From Taeniopygia guttata (lineage: Eukaryota > Chordata > Aves > Passeriformes > Estrildidae): a stretch of DNA of 64,000 nt. This document shows positions 10,801 to 20,455 of this stretch, in pieces. Position 1 is the first letter of the stretch; each line of letters begins with the position of its first letter. The notes under the pieces were generated by a model. It ran no database searches. It was given only the letters and a program-made list of their open reading frames with translations, and was not told the origin of the DNA. The DNA lies in assembly GCF_048771995.1 (NCBI RefSeq), contig NC_133024.1:4283001-4347000 (forward strand). Reading direction: 5' to 3'. The position numbers and the translations under genes were made by a program.

Positions 10801-11787
10801 ATTTCAGGGCCCGGCTGGAAGTTGCTGCCCAGCCCCTGTGAGAGCTCTCGTGATACACGGTAATAATTCCACAACCAAGGGTTGTAAAGTAAGTAGGTAT
10901 TTATTCAGTGCTGCACGCAGGGGGGGCAAAATCTTCCCAAATCCTGTGTACCCCAGCTTCCCCAATCCCCTGATTTATACACAAAATCCGTGCATATTCT
11001 ATATCGCCTATACATATCCAGAAACTAACCCCACCTATTCTCCGCATGATATGGAAATTAGCTGCGACTGCGTAGTTCTTTCTTTTATTGAGTCAGTGGT
11101 CTCAAAAATGAGGCTACGGTCCGGTGAGATGAAGCTTCCATAGTCTTCCTCACTATGGAACTTTCCAACTCAGATGCGCAGTCGCCCTTTTGCTTTGCAT
11201 CTTTAGCAAGCTCAACAATTTCCATCAGAGACCCCCCTTCTTTTTGGCGTCTCAGCGTAAGTTTAATAGGCAACAGAATCGACTTAACATACACTATATA
11301 TTCACATATCATATTGCCTAAATCATTCCAAATTCCCTATTAAATCTCGCGTTTCTCGCGGGCACGAGGCGGGGCCTGCCGCATCCCGGGAGGCAGCGGG
11401 ATGAAGAGGCAGGGCCCGGCCCAAGAGCAGGGCGGGGAGCGGGATCCCGGTTTCTGGAAGGTTTCTGGAAGGTTTCTGGAAGGTTTCTGGAAGGTTTCTG
11501 GAAGGTTTCTGGAAGGCTGGGCGGGCAGCGATGCCCACAAAGACCGGGCGGGCAGCGATGCCCGCAGCGCAAAGGCCACAGAGCGGCCCCGGGCCCCCGC
11601 CCCGCGGGACACGTGGTGCCGCCAGGCCCTACCGGCCTTCCGGGCCTTTCGCCGCACCACTACCCTGAGACTCCTCCCGCACCCCCCACCCATTTATACC
11701 CGCACATCCACCCAACGCCGGTCTCACCTTCGCCCCTTCCTTGAGCATCTGGGCGAAGCCCGGGGCTTTGGGGACGTGCAGCGCCAT
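1724..11787 (-). CDS. CCT8: CCT8, T-complex protein 1 subunit theta (complete, 15 coding exons)
   Basis: Encodes the theta subunit of the eight-subunit TRiC/CCT ring that uses ATP to fold actin, tubulin and other cytosolic proteins. Coding exons in transcript order: 11787-11728, 9428-9338, 8746-8667, 8054-7905, 7639-7459, 6755-6694, 6033-5896, 5452-5274, 5157-5091, 5010-4923, 4815-4700, 3873-3802, 3643-3479, 3084-2965, 1801-1724. They total 1647 bp, giving 548 residues plus a TGA stop, which is the length of the human protein. All phases join without a break. Group II chaperonin landmarks are visible: GPNG at residues 48-51, GDGTN at 98-102, the RAVDD segment ending at D394 (position of the hydrolysis aspartate), and PGGGATE at 410-416. 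The start ATG has G at -3 and +4 and begins MALHVPKAPGF, as in vertebrate CCT8. All introns are GT-AG except the one after exon 4, which is GC-AG. Identification is very secure. Confidence 0.98.
2439..2531 (-). CDS. CCT8: Alternative CCT8 terminal coding exon (duplicated last exon)
   Basis: A second exon related to the canonical last exon lies 637 bases upstream of it in transcript order. After a good acceptor (cttttgtag) it reads in the required phase IIMAKTAGGPKAPKQQ, then GHWDKDDWKDEPEY and TAG. The first 13 residues match the canonical exon at all but two positions; the rest differs but keeps an acidic, DW-containing tail. Joined to exon 14 it gives a 553-residue protein. No AATAAA-like signal was seen between it and the canonical exon, so a transcript using it probably runs on to the shared poly(A) site at 1583. 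Intact frame, splice site and conserved core argue against a dead duplicate. Expression is inferred, not shown. Confidence 0.8.
   Translation of the reverse strand: MIMAKTAGGPKAPKQQGHWDKDDWKDEPEY
2965..3084 (-). CDS. CCT8: CCT8 coding exon 14
   Basis: Residues 484-523, AEAAAVKDMLEAGVLDTYLG to VLRVDQ. Last exon common to both predicted C termini. Donor gtaagc. Confidence 0.97.
3479..3643 (-). CDS. CCT8: CCT8 coding exon 13
   Basis: Residues 429-483, TCPGLDQYAIKKFAEAFEAI to NVGFDIE. Equatorial domain. Donor gtaaat. Confidence 0.97.
3802..3873 (-). CDS. CCT8: CCT8 coding exon 12
   Basis: Residues 405-428, DKRLVPGGGATEIELAKQ then ITSYGE. Carries the PGGGATE motif where the chain re-enters the equatorial domain. 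Donor gtatgg. Confidence 0.97.
4700..4815 (-). CDS. CCT8: CCT8 coding exon 11
   Basis: Residues 366-404, EKEDGAISTILIRGSTDNLM then DDIERAVDDGVNTFKVLTR. Contains D394 of the RAVDD segment, which aligns with the ATP-hydrolysis aspartate of chaperonins. Donor gtacgt. Confidence 0.97.
4923..5010 (-). CDS. CCT8: CCT8 coding exon 10
   Basis: Residues 337-365 plus one base, TPPTLEEMGHCNSVYLSEVG to VVVFKH. Apical domain. Donor gtatgt. Confidence 0.97.
5091..5157 (-). CDS. CCT8: CCT8 coding exon 9
   Basis: Residues 314-336, RLNSKWDLRRLCKTVGATAL then PRL. Apical domain. Donor gtatgt. Confidence 0.97.
5274..5452 (-). CDS. CCT8: CCT8 coding exon 8
   Basis: Residues 255 to 314 (split codon), GTVLIKNAEELMNFSKGEEN through YNLMLV. 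Apical domain. Donor gtaagt. Confidence 0.97.
5896..6033 (-). CDS. CCT8: CCT8 coding exon 7
   Basis: Residues 209-254, GAGISASSVLHGMVF to GMITETK, start of the apical substrate-binding domain. A CR1 fragment begins only about 22 bases upstream of its 3' splice site. Confidence 0.97.
6056..6358 (+). mobile_element. CR1-type LINE fragment in CCT8 intron 6
   Basis: Runs from gactttttacaagggc to the CR1 3' end near ttctttgattctgtga. Antisense to CCT8. Its 5' edge sits about 22 bp from the 3' splice site of exon 7. Confidence 0.88.
6694..6755 (-). CDS. CCT8: CCT8 coding exon 6
   Basis: Residues 188-208, SILPDSGHFNVDNIRVCKIV, with a 2-base entry phase. Intermediate domain. Donor gtaagt. Confidence 0.96.
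7459..7639 (-). CDS. CCT8: CCT8 coding exon 5
   Basis: Residues 128-187 plus one base, from VIEGYEKACKKA to LIAQAC. Passage from the equatorial into the intermediate domain. Donor gtaagt. Confidence 0.97.
7905..8054 (-). CDS. CCT8: CCT8 coding exon 4, followed by a GC donor
   Basis: Residues 78-127, from VQHPAAKM to GLSVSE, including the ATP-site motif GDGTN at 98-102. The only donor that joins in frame to exon 5 is GAG|GCAAGT, so this exon is followed by a GC-AG intron. Confidence 0.96.
8667..8746 (-). CDS. CCT8: CCT8 coding exon 3
   Basis: Residues 51-77, MNKMVINHLEKLFVTNDAAT followed by ILRELE. Part of the lower equatorial domain. Donor gtaagt. Confidence 0.97.
9338..9428 (-). CDS. CCT8: CCT8 coding exon 2
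   Basis: Residues 21-50 plus one base of G51. It starts HYSGLEEAVYRN and ends in TAYGPN, the first half of the nucleotide-binding GPNG motif. Flanked by a tttag acceptor and gtaaat donor. Confidence 0.97.
9832..9870. repeat. Inverted repeat (13-bp perfect stem) in CCT8 intron 1
   Basis: ttaactcagttct at 9832-9844 is the exact reverse complement of agaactgagttaa at 9858-9870, with a 13-base spacer whose ends could pair further with one mismatch. Confidence 0.85.
10312..10562 (+). mobile_element. CR1-type LINE fragment in CCT8 intron 1
   Basis: From ggactttggacaagagcctg to ggctgattctata, with the typical ccctggaagtgt and ggcttggagc blocks. Small internal losses before the 3' end. Antisense to CCT8. 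Confidence 0.8.
10837..11343 (-). mobile_element. Endogenous retrovirus 3' fragment (internal remnant plus LTR)
   Basis: Read on the minus strand: an open frame ending near 11085, then a sequence with an LTR-like order of signals. A TATAAA lies at 10980-10975, an AATAAA at 10905-10900, and a CA-ending edge (reading tgtgagagctctcgtga on the plus strand) at about 10837-10839. The remnant frame (11085 to about 11340) resembles no protein I can name and could be the end of a retroviral gene. No target duplication was found and the upstream end stops at the GC-rich region, so the copy is truncated. It is in the same orientation as CCT8, inside intron 1. Edges are approximate. Confidence 0.55.
11451..11516. 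repeat. Six perfect 11-bp tandem units with heat-shock-element-like halves
   Basis: Six uninterrupted copies of tttctggaagg. Every unit contains TTCtgGAA, the inverted pair of nGAAn pentamers that forms the core of a heat-shock element. Consecutive GAA and TTC halves are separated by three bases rather than the ideal two, so the period is 11 rather than 10 bp. It lies in CCT8 intron 1, about 210 bp downstream of the exon 1 donor. Confidence 0.9.
11519..11563. repeat. 18-bp direct repeat in the CCT8 CpG region
   Basis: gggcgggcagcgatgccc occurs at 11519-11536 and again at 11546-11563, directly after the 11-bp array. Each copy holds a GC-box-like gggcgg core. Confidence 0.85.
11728..11787 (-). 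CDS. CCT8: CCT8 coding exon 1
   Basis: Residues 1-20, MALHVPKAPGFAQMLKEGAK, ending at a gtgaga donor. It sits inside the CpG-rich region, as expected for the first exon of a housekeeping gene. Confidence 0.97.
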
Positions 11788-11999
11788 GTCCGCTCCGTGA
11801 GGGCTGCGGGAGCGCGCGGGGCACGGCGGGAGCTGCGCAGGCGCGGGGCGGCCGCGCCGGGCTCGTGCCGCCCCTCAGGGAGGGCAGCGCCGGGCGGGCG
11901 CCTTCGTTCACTCTTTTTTTCCGCGTTCGTTTCCTTTTCCAGGAAAAGTGCAGATTTTTCATGGCACCGATGATAAATGTCGTAAAACTGAGCAGGCTC

Positions 12000-12676
12000 T
12001 AGTCGAGCGTTTCGCTTTGTTGAAAAATGCGGTTTTTATGATTGGCTTTTTGCAAATGTTGCAATGAGTATTATATGTGTAGCGTTAGAATGTTATGCTG
12101 TATTCTCTTAAGTAGTGTGTTAAATACAGTCTTCGGTTACACTATCATGTTAAGATAGAAACTCTACTATATAGGATTTATTACAACCTCAAGCGAGAAG
12201 ATGAGATAATAAGAAGCTCTTCACACAGAGATGTCAGCGAAGGGGGCCCATAAAAAGTTACTGCCTCCTTATCAGAAAAGACAAACATTCTTCCACCTTC
12301 TCTCCGTCTTTTTGGAACCACCAAAATTAAGGAGAAGAAGTTGACAAAAAACAGAAAAGTTCTTAATTTGCCAGGAATTTATGCATCATGTATGACATAT
12401 ATGAATATGCAACAGGCTATTGCTTTTAAGGTTATTCCTTTGTTCACAAGGGATGCTTTTCGTGACTTAGTGTCTGAGAGCATCCAGACATCCGTAATTC
12501 TTTGCTGTTTATTGTCTTGTAATTGTCCTAACTCTAAATTTTATTATTACTAATTTTATAACCATTTTATTATTATTAAACTTTTAAAATTTTTGAAAAC
12601 CAAGTGATTGGCGTTTTTCACAACTTAGTATGTACTTGTCCAAATGGAAGCACAATGCACAGATAGGAGAATGAAG
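12000..12676. other. AT-rich spacer upstream of CCT8
   Basis: No gene recognised. AT-rich, with a tttattatta-rich stretch near 12540-12590. An attgg (CCAAT on the minus strand) at about 12042-12046 is some 255 bp upstream of the CCT8 ATG and could be promoter-related. Confidence 0.35.
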
Positions 12677-12932
12677 TATCGTAGAACCACAGACTGATTT
12701 GAGTCAAAGGGGACCTTAAAGCTCATCCAGTTTCAACCCCTGCTACGGGCAGGGACACTTTGCATTAGGCTGGATTGTTCCAAGCCCCATCCAAATTGGC
12801 CTTGAACACAATTGCTCTGGACAACCTGTGCCAGGGCCTCGTCACCCTCACAGGGAAGAATTTCTTCCAATACCCAATCTAAATCTGCTTGCTTTCATTT
12901 TGAAGCCATTTCCCCTTGTCCTGTTATTGTCC
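12677..12932 (-). mobile_element. CR1-type LINE fragment
   Basis: Begins gtagaaccacagactgattt, then aaaggggaccttaaagctc, ccttgaacac and ctcacagggaagaatttctt, ending near ccccttgtcctgttattgtc. Antisense CR1 3' region, moderately diverged. Confidence 0.85.
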
Positions 12933-14689
12933 ACAAAAATCAGATTTGTTACTTGGTGTGCAACATGCCAATAATTAAACACTCAAGATTGACAGTTTAT
13001 TTCAGAATTGCACAAGGCTGGGTGCTCAACAAATTATCTTCCACAAATAACACATGCTAACTGTGAAAACTTTTTACTATTAATACATTTCAACAAACAA
13101 AGGAGTTAGTGTTCATTGGCTGCAAGTTACATAATTCTCTTATTAATTAGTATTCTGTTTGCTTTCTTTTTTTTATGTTTCTTGCTTGTCATGCCAATTA
13201 GTCCCTTAAGTCAGTGGGTGTCTTGAGCTGGTGGACCATGAGTCAATGGTAATGATCTCCTCCTGACAGATTTACTCTTCACCCAGTTTGAGCTGATTTC
13301 CACGGAATTGCTGGAATTGCTGAATTTGCTTTATTAGGTTTTTTCTACCAGATATCCTTCTGGCCCATAAATTCTGCATTCTTTGTGTCCCCTATCAGTA
13401 GGTATCATTCTTCCCTTTGTTTTCCTTCCCCTGCATCTGAGCTGATTAAAGCATGTCAAGCCCTAAACCTTAACAAGGCAATTCTAACAACAAACAATTT
13501 GCTTTTCTGACACTGGACAACTTGCTTGTTAGCTACTATCTGTTTCAGGGATTAAATCTCCCTTCTTGTTGATTTGGCTTGAAAGTATACAAAGACCAAA
13601 CATTAAGCAATATCCTTTCTTATGAGAATTTTATATATTCCACATTTTAAATATGCATGCCCTTGTAAATAATCTTTCTCCTGCCTTCAACACTTCTTTA
13701 AGTGTTGAAAGGCTGCAATGAGGTCAGTCCAAAACCTCTACAGATAGCTGAGGTCCTGCCCAGAGACAGTGGATCTGCTTTAAGTTTGACAAGATTTATT
13801 AACTTTGCCTCTGTGCCACAAAAACCAAATAAACTGTTTAAAGACAAGAATTTCAGGGCCTTAGAAATAATACTGCAGTACCTGAGTCTGTGAGCCAACA
13901 GAGACTGTTACCCCACTTCTACAGCAGGCTGCCTGCAAGGTTCATTAAATCATTTTATAGGTGTTGCTTATGTAACCTCAGAAGAACACAGTTTAATTTT
14001 ACTATCCAATAATTCTTAAAATTAAATTGTTTTACCCTGTAAAACAGGGTAACAGGGTAACAGTTTTGTACACTGCCCCGGATGTATTAAAAGAGTAATG
14101 ATAGAGGAAAACTACGTCATTTGCCCCACAAATGAACTACAAAAATTCTGTATGCAGTTTTGCCAGAAGAATCTGGAGGTAGATGCCACTTGAAGCAAAA
14201 GAGGGAATTTACTGAGCCGTGTCTGTCATGACCAAGGATTGTGGGTATTTCCAAAAAGATTTTCTGGGGAACAACTCCATTTAGCTGTCTCTTCTTTTTT
14301 TCCTTGCACCACACTGCAGCAAGGGAAGAAGGAAATATCCATCCTGTTCTAGGCTCAAGATACTTTATAAAACAACTTCTGTAATCTAATGTTATCCATG
14401 AAGAACAGAAGAGGTGCTTCTAAGTCAGCACAGAAAACTTTAGATTCTATGAATTGATGGATGTCTGCTAGTCTGTCTGCTAATTGATGCATACAGTAAA
14501 TAGCAATAAAAAGCTTAAATAACTTTTTGTACTTTGCCCTAATTCTACAAGTCTTTGTGTAGGGCATCATAACATCTTTGTACAAATTTTTCTCATTATA
14601 ATCTACATTCTTTCTGTGGCATTGCTGTCTTCTGCTGTCTCCAGGTATTTGTAAGGAGTTTAACAAAGACAAGTGCTGGATTCTTGTCC
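12933..14689. other. Intergenic stretch, no gene seen
   Basis: Unique-looking AT-rich DNA. A local repeat of cagggtaa with an inverted partner (accctg) is present around 14033-14063. No exon-like segment was recognised. Confidence 0.35.
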
Positions 14690-14960
14690 TAAGGGGTATC
14701 GGACCCAGCATCACCAGCTGGGCCAAGGAGAGGATTGTCCTGCTCTGCTCTGCTCTGCTCTGCCTTGGAGCAGCCCCACCTCAAGTGCTGAGGGCAGTTC
14801 TGGGCACCCCAATATCAGAAGGGTATAAAGCTATTAGGGAACATCCAAATGAGAGCTGCAAAGATGGTGAAGGGTCTTGAGAAGAAGCCCTACAAGGAGT
14901 GGCTGAGGCCACTTGGCTTGTCCAGCCTGAAGGAGAGGTGGCTGAGAGGTGTTGTCATTT
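14690..14960 (+). mobile_element. CR1-type LINE fragment, internal part only
   Basis: Contains CR1 blocks upstream of the usual 3' tail: ggagaggattgtcctgctct, gcagttctgggcaccccaat, gagagctgcaaagatg and ccagcctgaaggagagg. It carries a short (ctctg)n expansion at about 14738-14762 and lacks the 3' terminus. Confidence 0.75.
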
Positions 14961-17900
14961 AGGAATGGTACTCCCCAATTTATTTCTTCTACTGAAATCA
15001 TGCCCTGCTCACTGTCCTTCCTTCCCACCCTACCCCACCACACAGTGGGCTAGAGAGGAGAACAGGCAGCACAAAAGGTAAAGATCACAGGTTGAGATAA
15101 GAACAATTTACTGAAAACACCAATGAGTTTAGAAAACAAGCTCTGACTGAGGAAATCAGCAATCCACACAGAAACCCCCCAGTAGCAGACAATACCTCCC
15201 TCCACAGCACTTACTCGACTGGACTGCAGTGATCCTTGTGGGTCCCTCCCAGCTCAGGATACTCTACAATGCTATGATTTCTGAACTGCCCTCTTGGCAC
15301 AGTGCTTTTATCAAAGCTTGTGTTGCCTGCATTTTTTAAAGCCAGAATACCACTAAAACCATAATATATATGTATGCTTGTGACTATGAATATAGACAAT
15401 ATCTATGTATGAAGCTGTATTGAATTAACACTAAAACATCTCTTTTTGTTACAACCAGGATTTCTTTGGGACTCACTGTCTAATCACAACTTTGACTTGG
15501 TCTTGATCTTTTTTTAGCTATGCATCTATGCCATTTATTTTCTGCATAGACATTGACATGCTAAAGAACCAAAGGTCAGAGGGTTGGCTATTGGCCATTA
15601 GCTGCACTTTCACCACCCAAAATCTATAATTGTGCACATGGAAATCCCCGGCTTATCTGTAGACACTTGTTTCTCATATTCTAGGAGGGTAAAATTGTAA
15701 CAAGATCTTGGGAAGTTCATAAGAAGGACAGAATGTTAATTTTTGTTTGTTTATTCAGCTCTGGGAACCTGAGCAATGGAACAGAAGGGTTTGAAAACAT
15801 CTGCTGAAGTGTGAGTAGAACAATTGTGTTTCACCAATAATACTGGCCAGTGAAAAAAAATGTGAGTGGCACCTTGAGGGAAGGCTAAGGGCCATGCTCA
15901 GTTTGCAGAGAATCATGCTTAAACCTGAAACAGAAAATTGTGAACCACATAGTGCTGAACATTCAGAATAATTCTCTTAGTAACAGTAGCAGCAGTTACT
16001 TTAGCTTTCCCCCAGATTATACTTATGTCACTTTTAAGATTATGGGAAGGAACAGACTAATGAACTATGTCTAATCAGCTAAGTACTACTTAGGTCATTG
16101 CTCTGCAGGTCCTGGGTTAAACACTACCCTATCCTGGGCTTCTCTCACTTGTGCAGAGGATTGTGAGCTAAACAGGAAAGCAAGATTTCCTTACCATTTG
16201 GAATTCCTACCTCAGTGTATGCTCTCTCTGCTAAAGCTAATCCAGTTAGCTTGAGTCACAGGAAAGGATTTCTGGGGACTTTAGAGGAGTATTGCCTTAG
16301 CATGGAAGTGTCCAAAAGACTTTTAAATGAGGCAGGGGGACATGGTTCAGTGGTGGGAGTGGCACTGCTGGGGGATCAGTTGGATGCAATGGTATTTGAA
16401 ACCTAAACAATTCTGTAATTCCACCTGCACAAATGGCAAGAATTCAGAACTTCCACAGAACAAGCAAATTGGAAAGGATGATAGTCTGAGAAAGGAATCA
16501 GTGCTGTTTATATTGAGTTTGTATTGCAGGTACAATCAAGACATGTGTTGTGACACTGGCATGGTACTCGACAAAATACAATCCAAGAGCCTTTATTTCA
16601 TGGGAGATGGTAAAATTGTTGAGATCATTCTTGTTTTGTTGCTATAAGAAAAAAACATAGTTGGGAAAAAAATGACATGTCCTCTAGATGGTGAGTTCTG
16701 TTTTGTTTGAGGAAATGAAATACAGCATCAGATAAGGGCTGGCAAAATACTTTTCCTCAGTTATTAATACCAGAATCACACTCCAAGCTGAAAGAGTGCC
16801 ATGTACAAGATTTTTACTCTTAAAAACTTAATGGTTTTACCTGCTAATGATGTAAGTTAAGTTATTAATAACTTATTAGAATAAGTGTAGCTTATTCATA
16901 TAATCTATTGTCAGATTTAGGAGTTATAATAAACTATCCCAGACCATCAATAGGGTGAAAATAAGGGAGATCTTAGAACAAGTGGGATTACCAGTTGTAT
17001 GACACCATTGTATGATGTATGGTTCCAAAAGGTTAAAAATGTTCTGCAGAATTCTCAGTGGTCTAAAGAATAGATTATTTTCAGTTGGGCATGTATCTCT
17101 ACTTGCCTGTGTTAGAGGATTCCAGACACATGCTTTAGATGTTTCTCCCTGAATAGAATAAAACAAGGAGTCTTTACACAGCATCTAACAGCCTCACAGA
17201 AACCTGCTGCTTTAACTTTTTGTGTCTATTTCTTGGTTTAAGGAAGCTTACATAGAATTATGGTGAAATTTGTGAATGATGGTGTGAAGAGGAAGAGCAA
17301 AACCTTCTAATATGTGGGTATACAGAACTTTAAAGAAATTGAGTTCATCAGCAAGAAATTAGACAATATTTATTAATTTTCACTTTTTTTATAATCATTA
17401 ATGGCAAATTATGGCTTGTAAAAATTTTGCAGAAATAAAAATATTTGAAATTGTTTTCTTATACTTGTTTTTTGAAATTTTTAAACGTCAAAAACAGTCT
17501 GTCATGTCTGTTTGCCACAATTTCTGTAACTTTTGAAAGTATTACTGAAGGAAGTAATCAGTTGAAGGAAGTATCAGTTTCAGTGCTAAATTAGTAGTGA
17601 GGGTTCAAGTATTGCCAGAATACCAGCTGCTGATTGGGATTTTGTCACATTCTTCTGCATGCTGATTTCTTCCTCAGAGCAGCAAAGCTTCATGAAAGAG
17701 TGTGCTGCCTTGAAAGTCTTGTGCATCTACCCATGGTAGCATGATGACCTCTGCCATCCTCAACAAGTGAGGCTGTCATATCTTGTAGTGTCCTCTTAAA
17801 TGAGGTAAGCTAAGCATTTCCTTCAGGAACAGCAAGTCCAGTTGCAATGGAGTGATTAATCCATTTTACATGGCCTTGAGAGAGCTATCTTTCTCATCTA

Positions 17901-18817
17901 GGACCAAGCTGAATGTAATTTAGCTGCTGTAATTTAATTGGTAAGCAAAATTGATGCATTTTTGTTGAAATGCTGGTGTTTCCAGTTAGCCAGTGCTAGC
18001 CAATGCTGGTGTTGAACATTCAGCTGTTGACCTCCCAGTGAATTGCTGCACACTGTCTCATTGTGTGCAGCATTCCCTCCTGAGATGACCCACCATCATT
18101 CTTCCCATAATTAGCTTCTAAAGGTTATTTTCATCTCCATGCTGATGTGAGTAAAGTGTGTAAACTTGCACCCATTGATTTCTGACAGTAGTGAAGCTTT
18201 TCCAATAATATTTCTGACTTCAACTTTCATCTTGTTTTCCATGCAGCATTACACAAGGGTCTTTGGCAGCACCGTATCTCAAAGGCTTCAGTTTTCTTTC
18301 AGCAGAATTAACTTTTCACAGTTTCTGCCTGGAATTTGCTGTGGAAGAGCTGGAGTTTTTCACCAATCAGGTTTTCAAATAATTCACAATGTAGTTATTT
18401 GCAGATGAATTGCTAGGTTCAGCTCCTTTAAATTCATATTACCTTGATTAAGTCAATCTTTAATTTCTTGGCAATGATCTCCTTTATTAAACCTGTGTGA
18501 TCCTATGTAAGTGAATTCAGCTAGCATATCAATTTGCCATTAATTATAAATGTGCTTATGTCATCTTTTGTAAGTCAAAGCACAATGCATTTTTCCTGCT
18601 GGTGTTAATGATTTAATTTAATCTGATAGGGGTCAGCCATTCATGAGAGTAGAACTTTGGAGAAAGTACATTATTTTACCAGTGTTAAAACACTACCTAG
18701 GCAAGGAGACCAGAGGTAATACCCAAAAACACTAAGGAAATGCTCTGTTGGTTGCTCCAGCTATCAGGAAATGGGATGTTGGATTGTGAGTGATTTTGCA
18801 CTTTGTATAATTTCAGG

Positions 18818-18820
<3 letters not shown>
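14961..18820. other. Long intergenic stretch, no gene seen
   Basis: No coding exon, RNA gene or clear mobile element was recognised. Open frames in this interval are short and have no recognisable similarity. Confidence 0.3.

Positions 18821-18880
<60 letters not shown>
18821..18880. repeat. (TA)n dinucleotide array
   Basis: About 30 uninterrupted TA units. Confidence 0.95.
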
Positions 18881-18882
<2 letters not shown>

Positions 18883-19357
18883 GTTGATTTCTTCTTGGAA
18901 CATCTTCCATATGCTAGAATATTTAAAGTGTCTTTTTAAATAGTGACTGGCAATCTGCAAAACACCATTTTAGCATGAATGAGGTCATATGCTACTAAAA
19001 TACTGCTTATACTAGGACACTGAGATGAATTGAACGTAGCACAGCTAAAAAGTGAAGGCAACAGGTGTTTTATTAGATTGCAGATATTGTCTTTTTTAAC
19101 ATCTGTGAAATAACTGATACTTCATCCTAAAACTTTTTTTAAATTTGCATGTTTCCACTACTGAATATCAGTAAATCCCAGTGTTCCTAATTTAGAGTAT
19201 ATTCCTTTAAGGTGTTTTTGACTAATAAAATGTGATATCCTCTTCTAGCATGTCACCAGTCTCATAATGTGATGAAGGACTGAAAGAATTTTGGTTGGAT
19301 ACAGGAACCTAATTACTAAGAGTATTCTGAAAAAGGAACAGGGCAGAGTGTGCTCCT

Positions 19358-19367
<10 letters not shown>

Positions 19368-19389
<22 letters not shown>

Positions 19390-19390
19390 A
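19368..19390. repeat. A23 homopolymer after a short CA run
   Basis: Twenty-three A residues directly after cacacacac. No retroposed gene body was recognised before it. Confidence 0.9.
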
Positions 19391-19954
19391 TGGCCAACAA
19401 AAAACACTCTGGTGTTATCAGCATTCTGTAATTTTTACAGAGATGACTGTAAGGTGTATGTGCAGCCTGTCAGGAAGAAGTTTTTTTTGTTGCAAGAAAT
19501 TGGAGAGTAATTTGTTTTGGTGCAATTATTTTAATCACCTCTTTAGTAAGTAAGAATTGTGAGATTTATCTCTACCCAAATGCCTTGGACTATTAATTTG
19601 AGCAAGTCCACAAAGTGAAGCATCCTAGACTTCAATTTCTCCATTGTTTAAAACTGAGATCTTTAGTAGTTTCCTCTTATAAAGTAATTTAAAGAAGTTT
19701 TTAAAATATGCTGTTTGAGACCGTGTTATTGAGAATTTTAGCATGATCATCCTAAGAATAGATAGTTGATAAAACAATTACAGTCAAATCATTCATCCTG
19801 ATGCTTCAGATTTCATCTTCTGTATGGAGAATGCTATAATAGTCTCACATTTTAAAAATATGCCACCTCCCATAAAGTAGTAGTTTCAGGTGACTAATCA
19901 TTGTGTATAGCACAAAGCTGATATTTAAATGCAAATCGGGGACCTTTTGGTAAC

Positions 19955-20455
19955 CGTGTCTAGTTCTGAGCTCCTCAGGACAAGAAGGACATGGAACTTC
20001 TGGAGATGGTCCAGCAGAGGCCACAAAGATGATGAGTGTTCTGGAGCTACTCTGGGAGCTGGGCCTGTTTAATCTGGAGAAGACTGAGATGAGATGAGAT
20101 GAGATGAGATCTCAATAATCCATACAGTATTACCAGGGTGGGTGACAAGAAGATGGTGCCAGGCTCTTGTCAGTGGTGCCCAGTGATAGGACAAGGAGCA
20201 ATGGCCAAAAAGTGCACAAGAAGTTTCGCCCAAAGATGAGGAAGGACATTTTCCATGGAGGGGGGCAGAGCACTGGAATAGGCAGCCCAAGAGTTTTGTG
20301 AAGTTTCCCTCTCTGGAGACATTTCAAACACACCTGGACACATTCCTGTGTCACCTGCTCCAGGTGACCCTGCCTTGGCAGGAGGGGTTGGACAGGGTGA
20401 TCTCCAGAGGTCCCTTCCAAGCCTAAAAGCTCTGCAATTCCATGAGTCTGTGAAT
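19955..20455 (+). mobile_element. CR1-type LINE fragment with an internal gatga expansion
   Basis: Runs from a diverged 5' part (ctcaggacaagaaggacatg, ggtccagcagaggccacaaa, ctgggcctgtttaatctgga) to a 3' tail of the ggtgatctccagaggtccct type, a different subfamily from most copies in the window. A short (gatga)n tract lies at about 20082-20108. Confidence 0.85.

Larger units (their letters stand above)
11340..11930 (-). promoter_or_regulatory. CpG-rich promoter and first-exon region of CCT8
   Basis: A sharp rise in G+C and CpG surrounds CCT8 exon 1, in contrast to AT-rich DNA on both sides. Possible factor sites read by eye: gcgcaggcgc at 11835-11844 (close to the NRF1 palindrome, upstream of the ATG), a CACGTG E-box at 11610-11615, and an ETS-type ccttccggg at 11636-11644 (both in intron 1). 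No clear TATA box lies just upstream of the start codon. The exact transcription start cannot be set from sequence. Whether it also fires toward the plus strand is unknown. Confidence 0.75.

Noticed and set aside
11401..11973. 190-residue open frame on the plus strand opposite CCT8 exon 1
   Set aside because: Long open frames are expected by chance in CpG-rich DNA. It overlaps the CCT8 first exon in antisense and has no recognisable domain.
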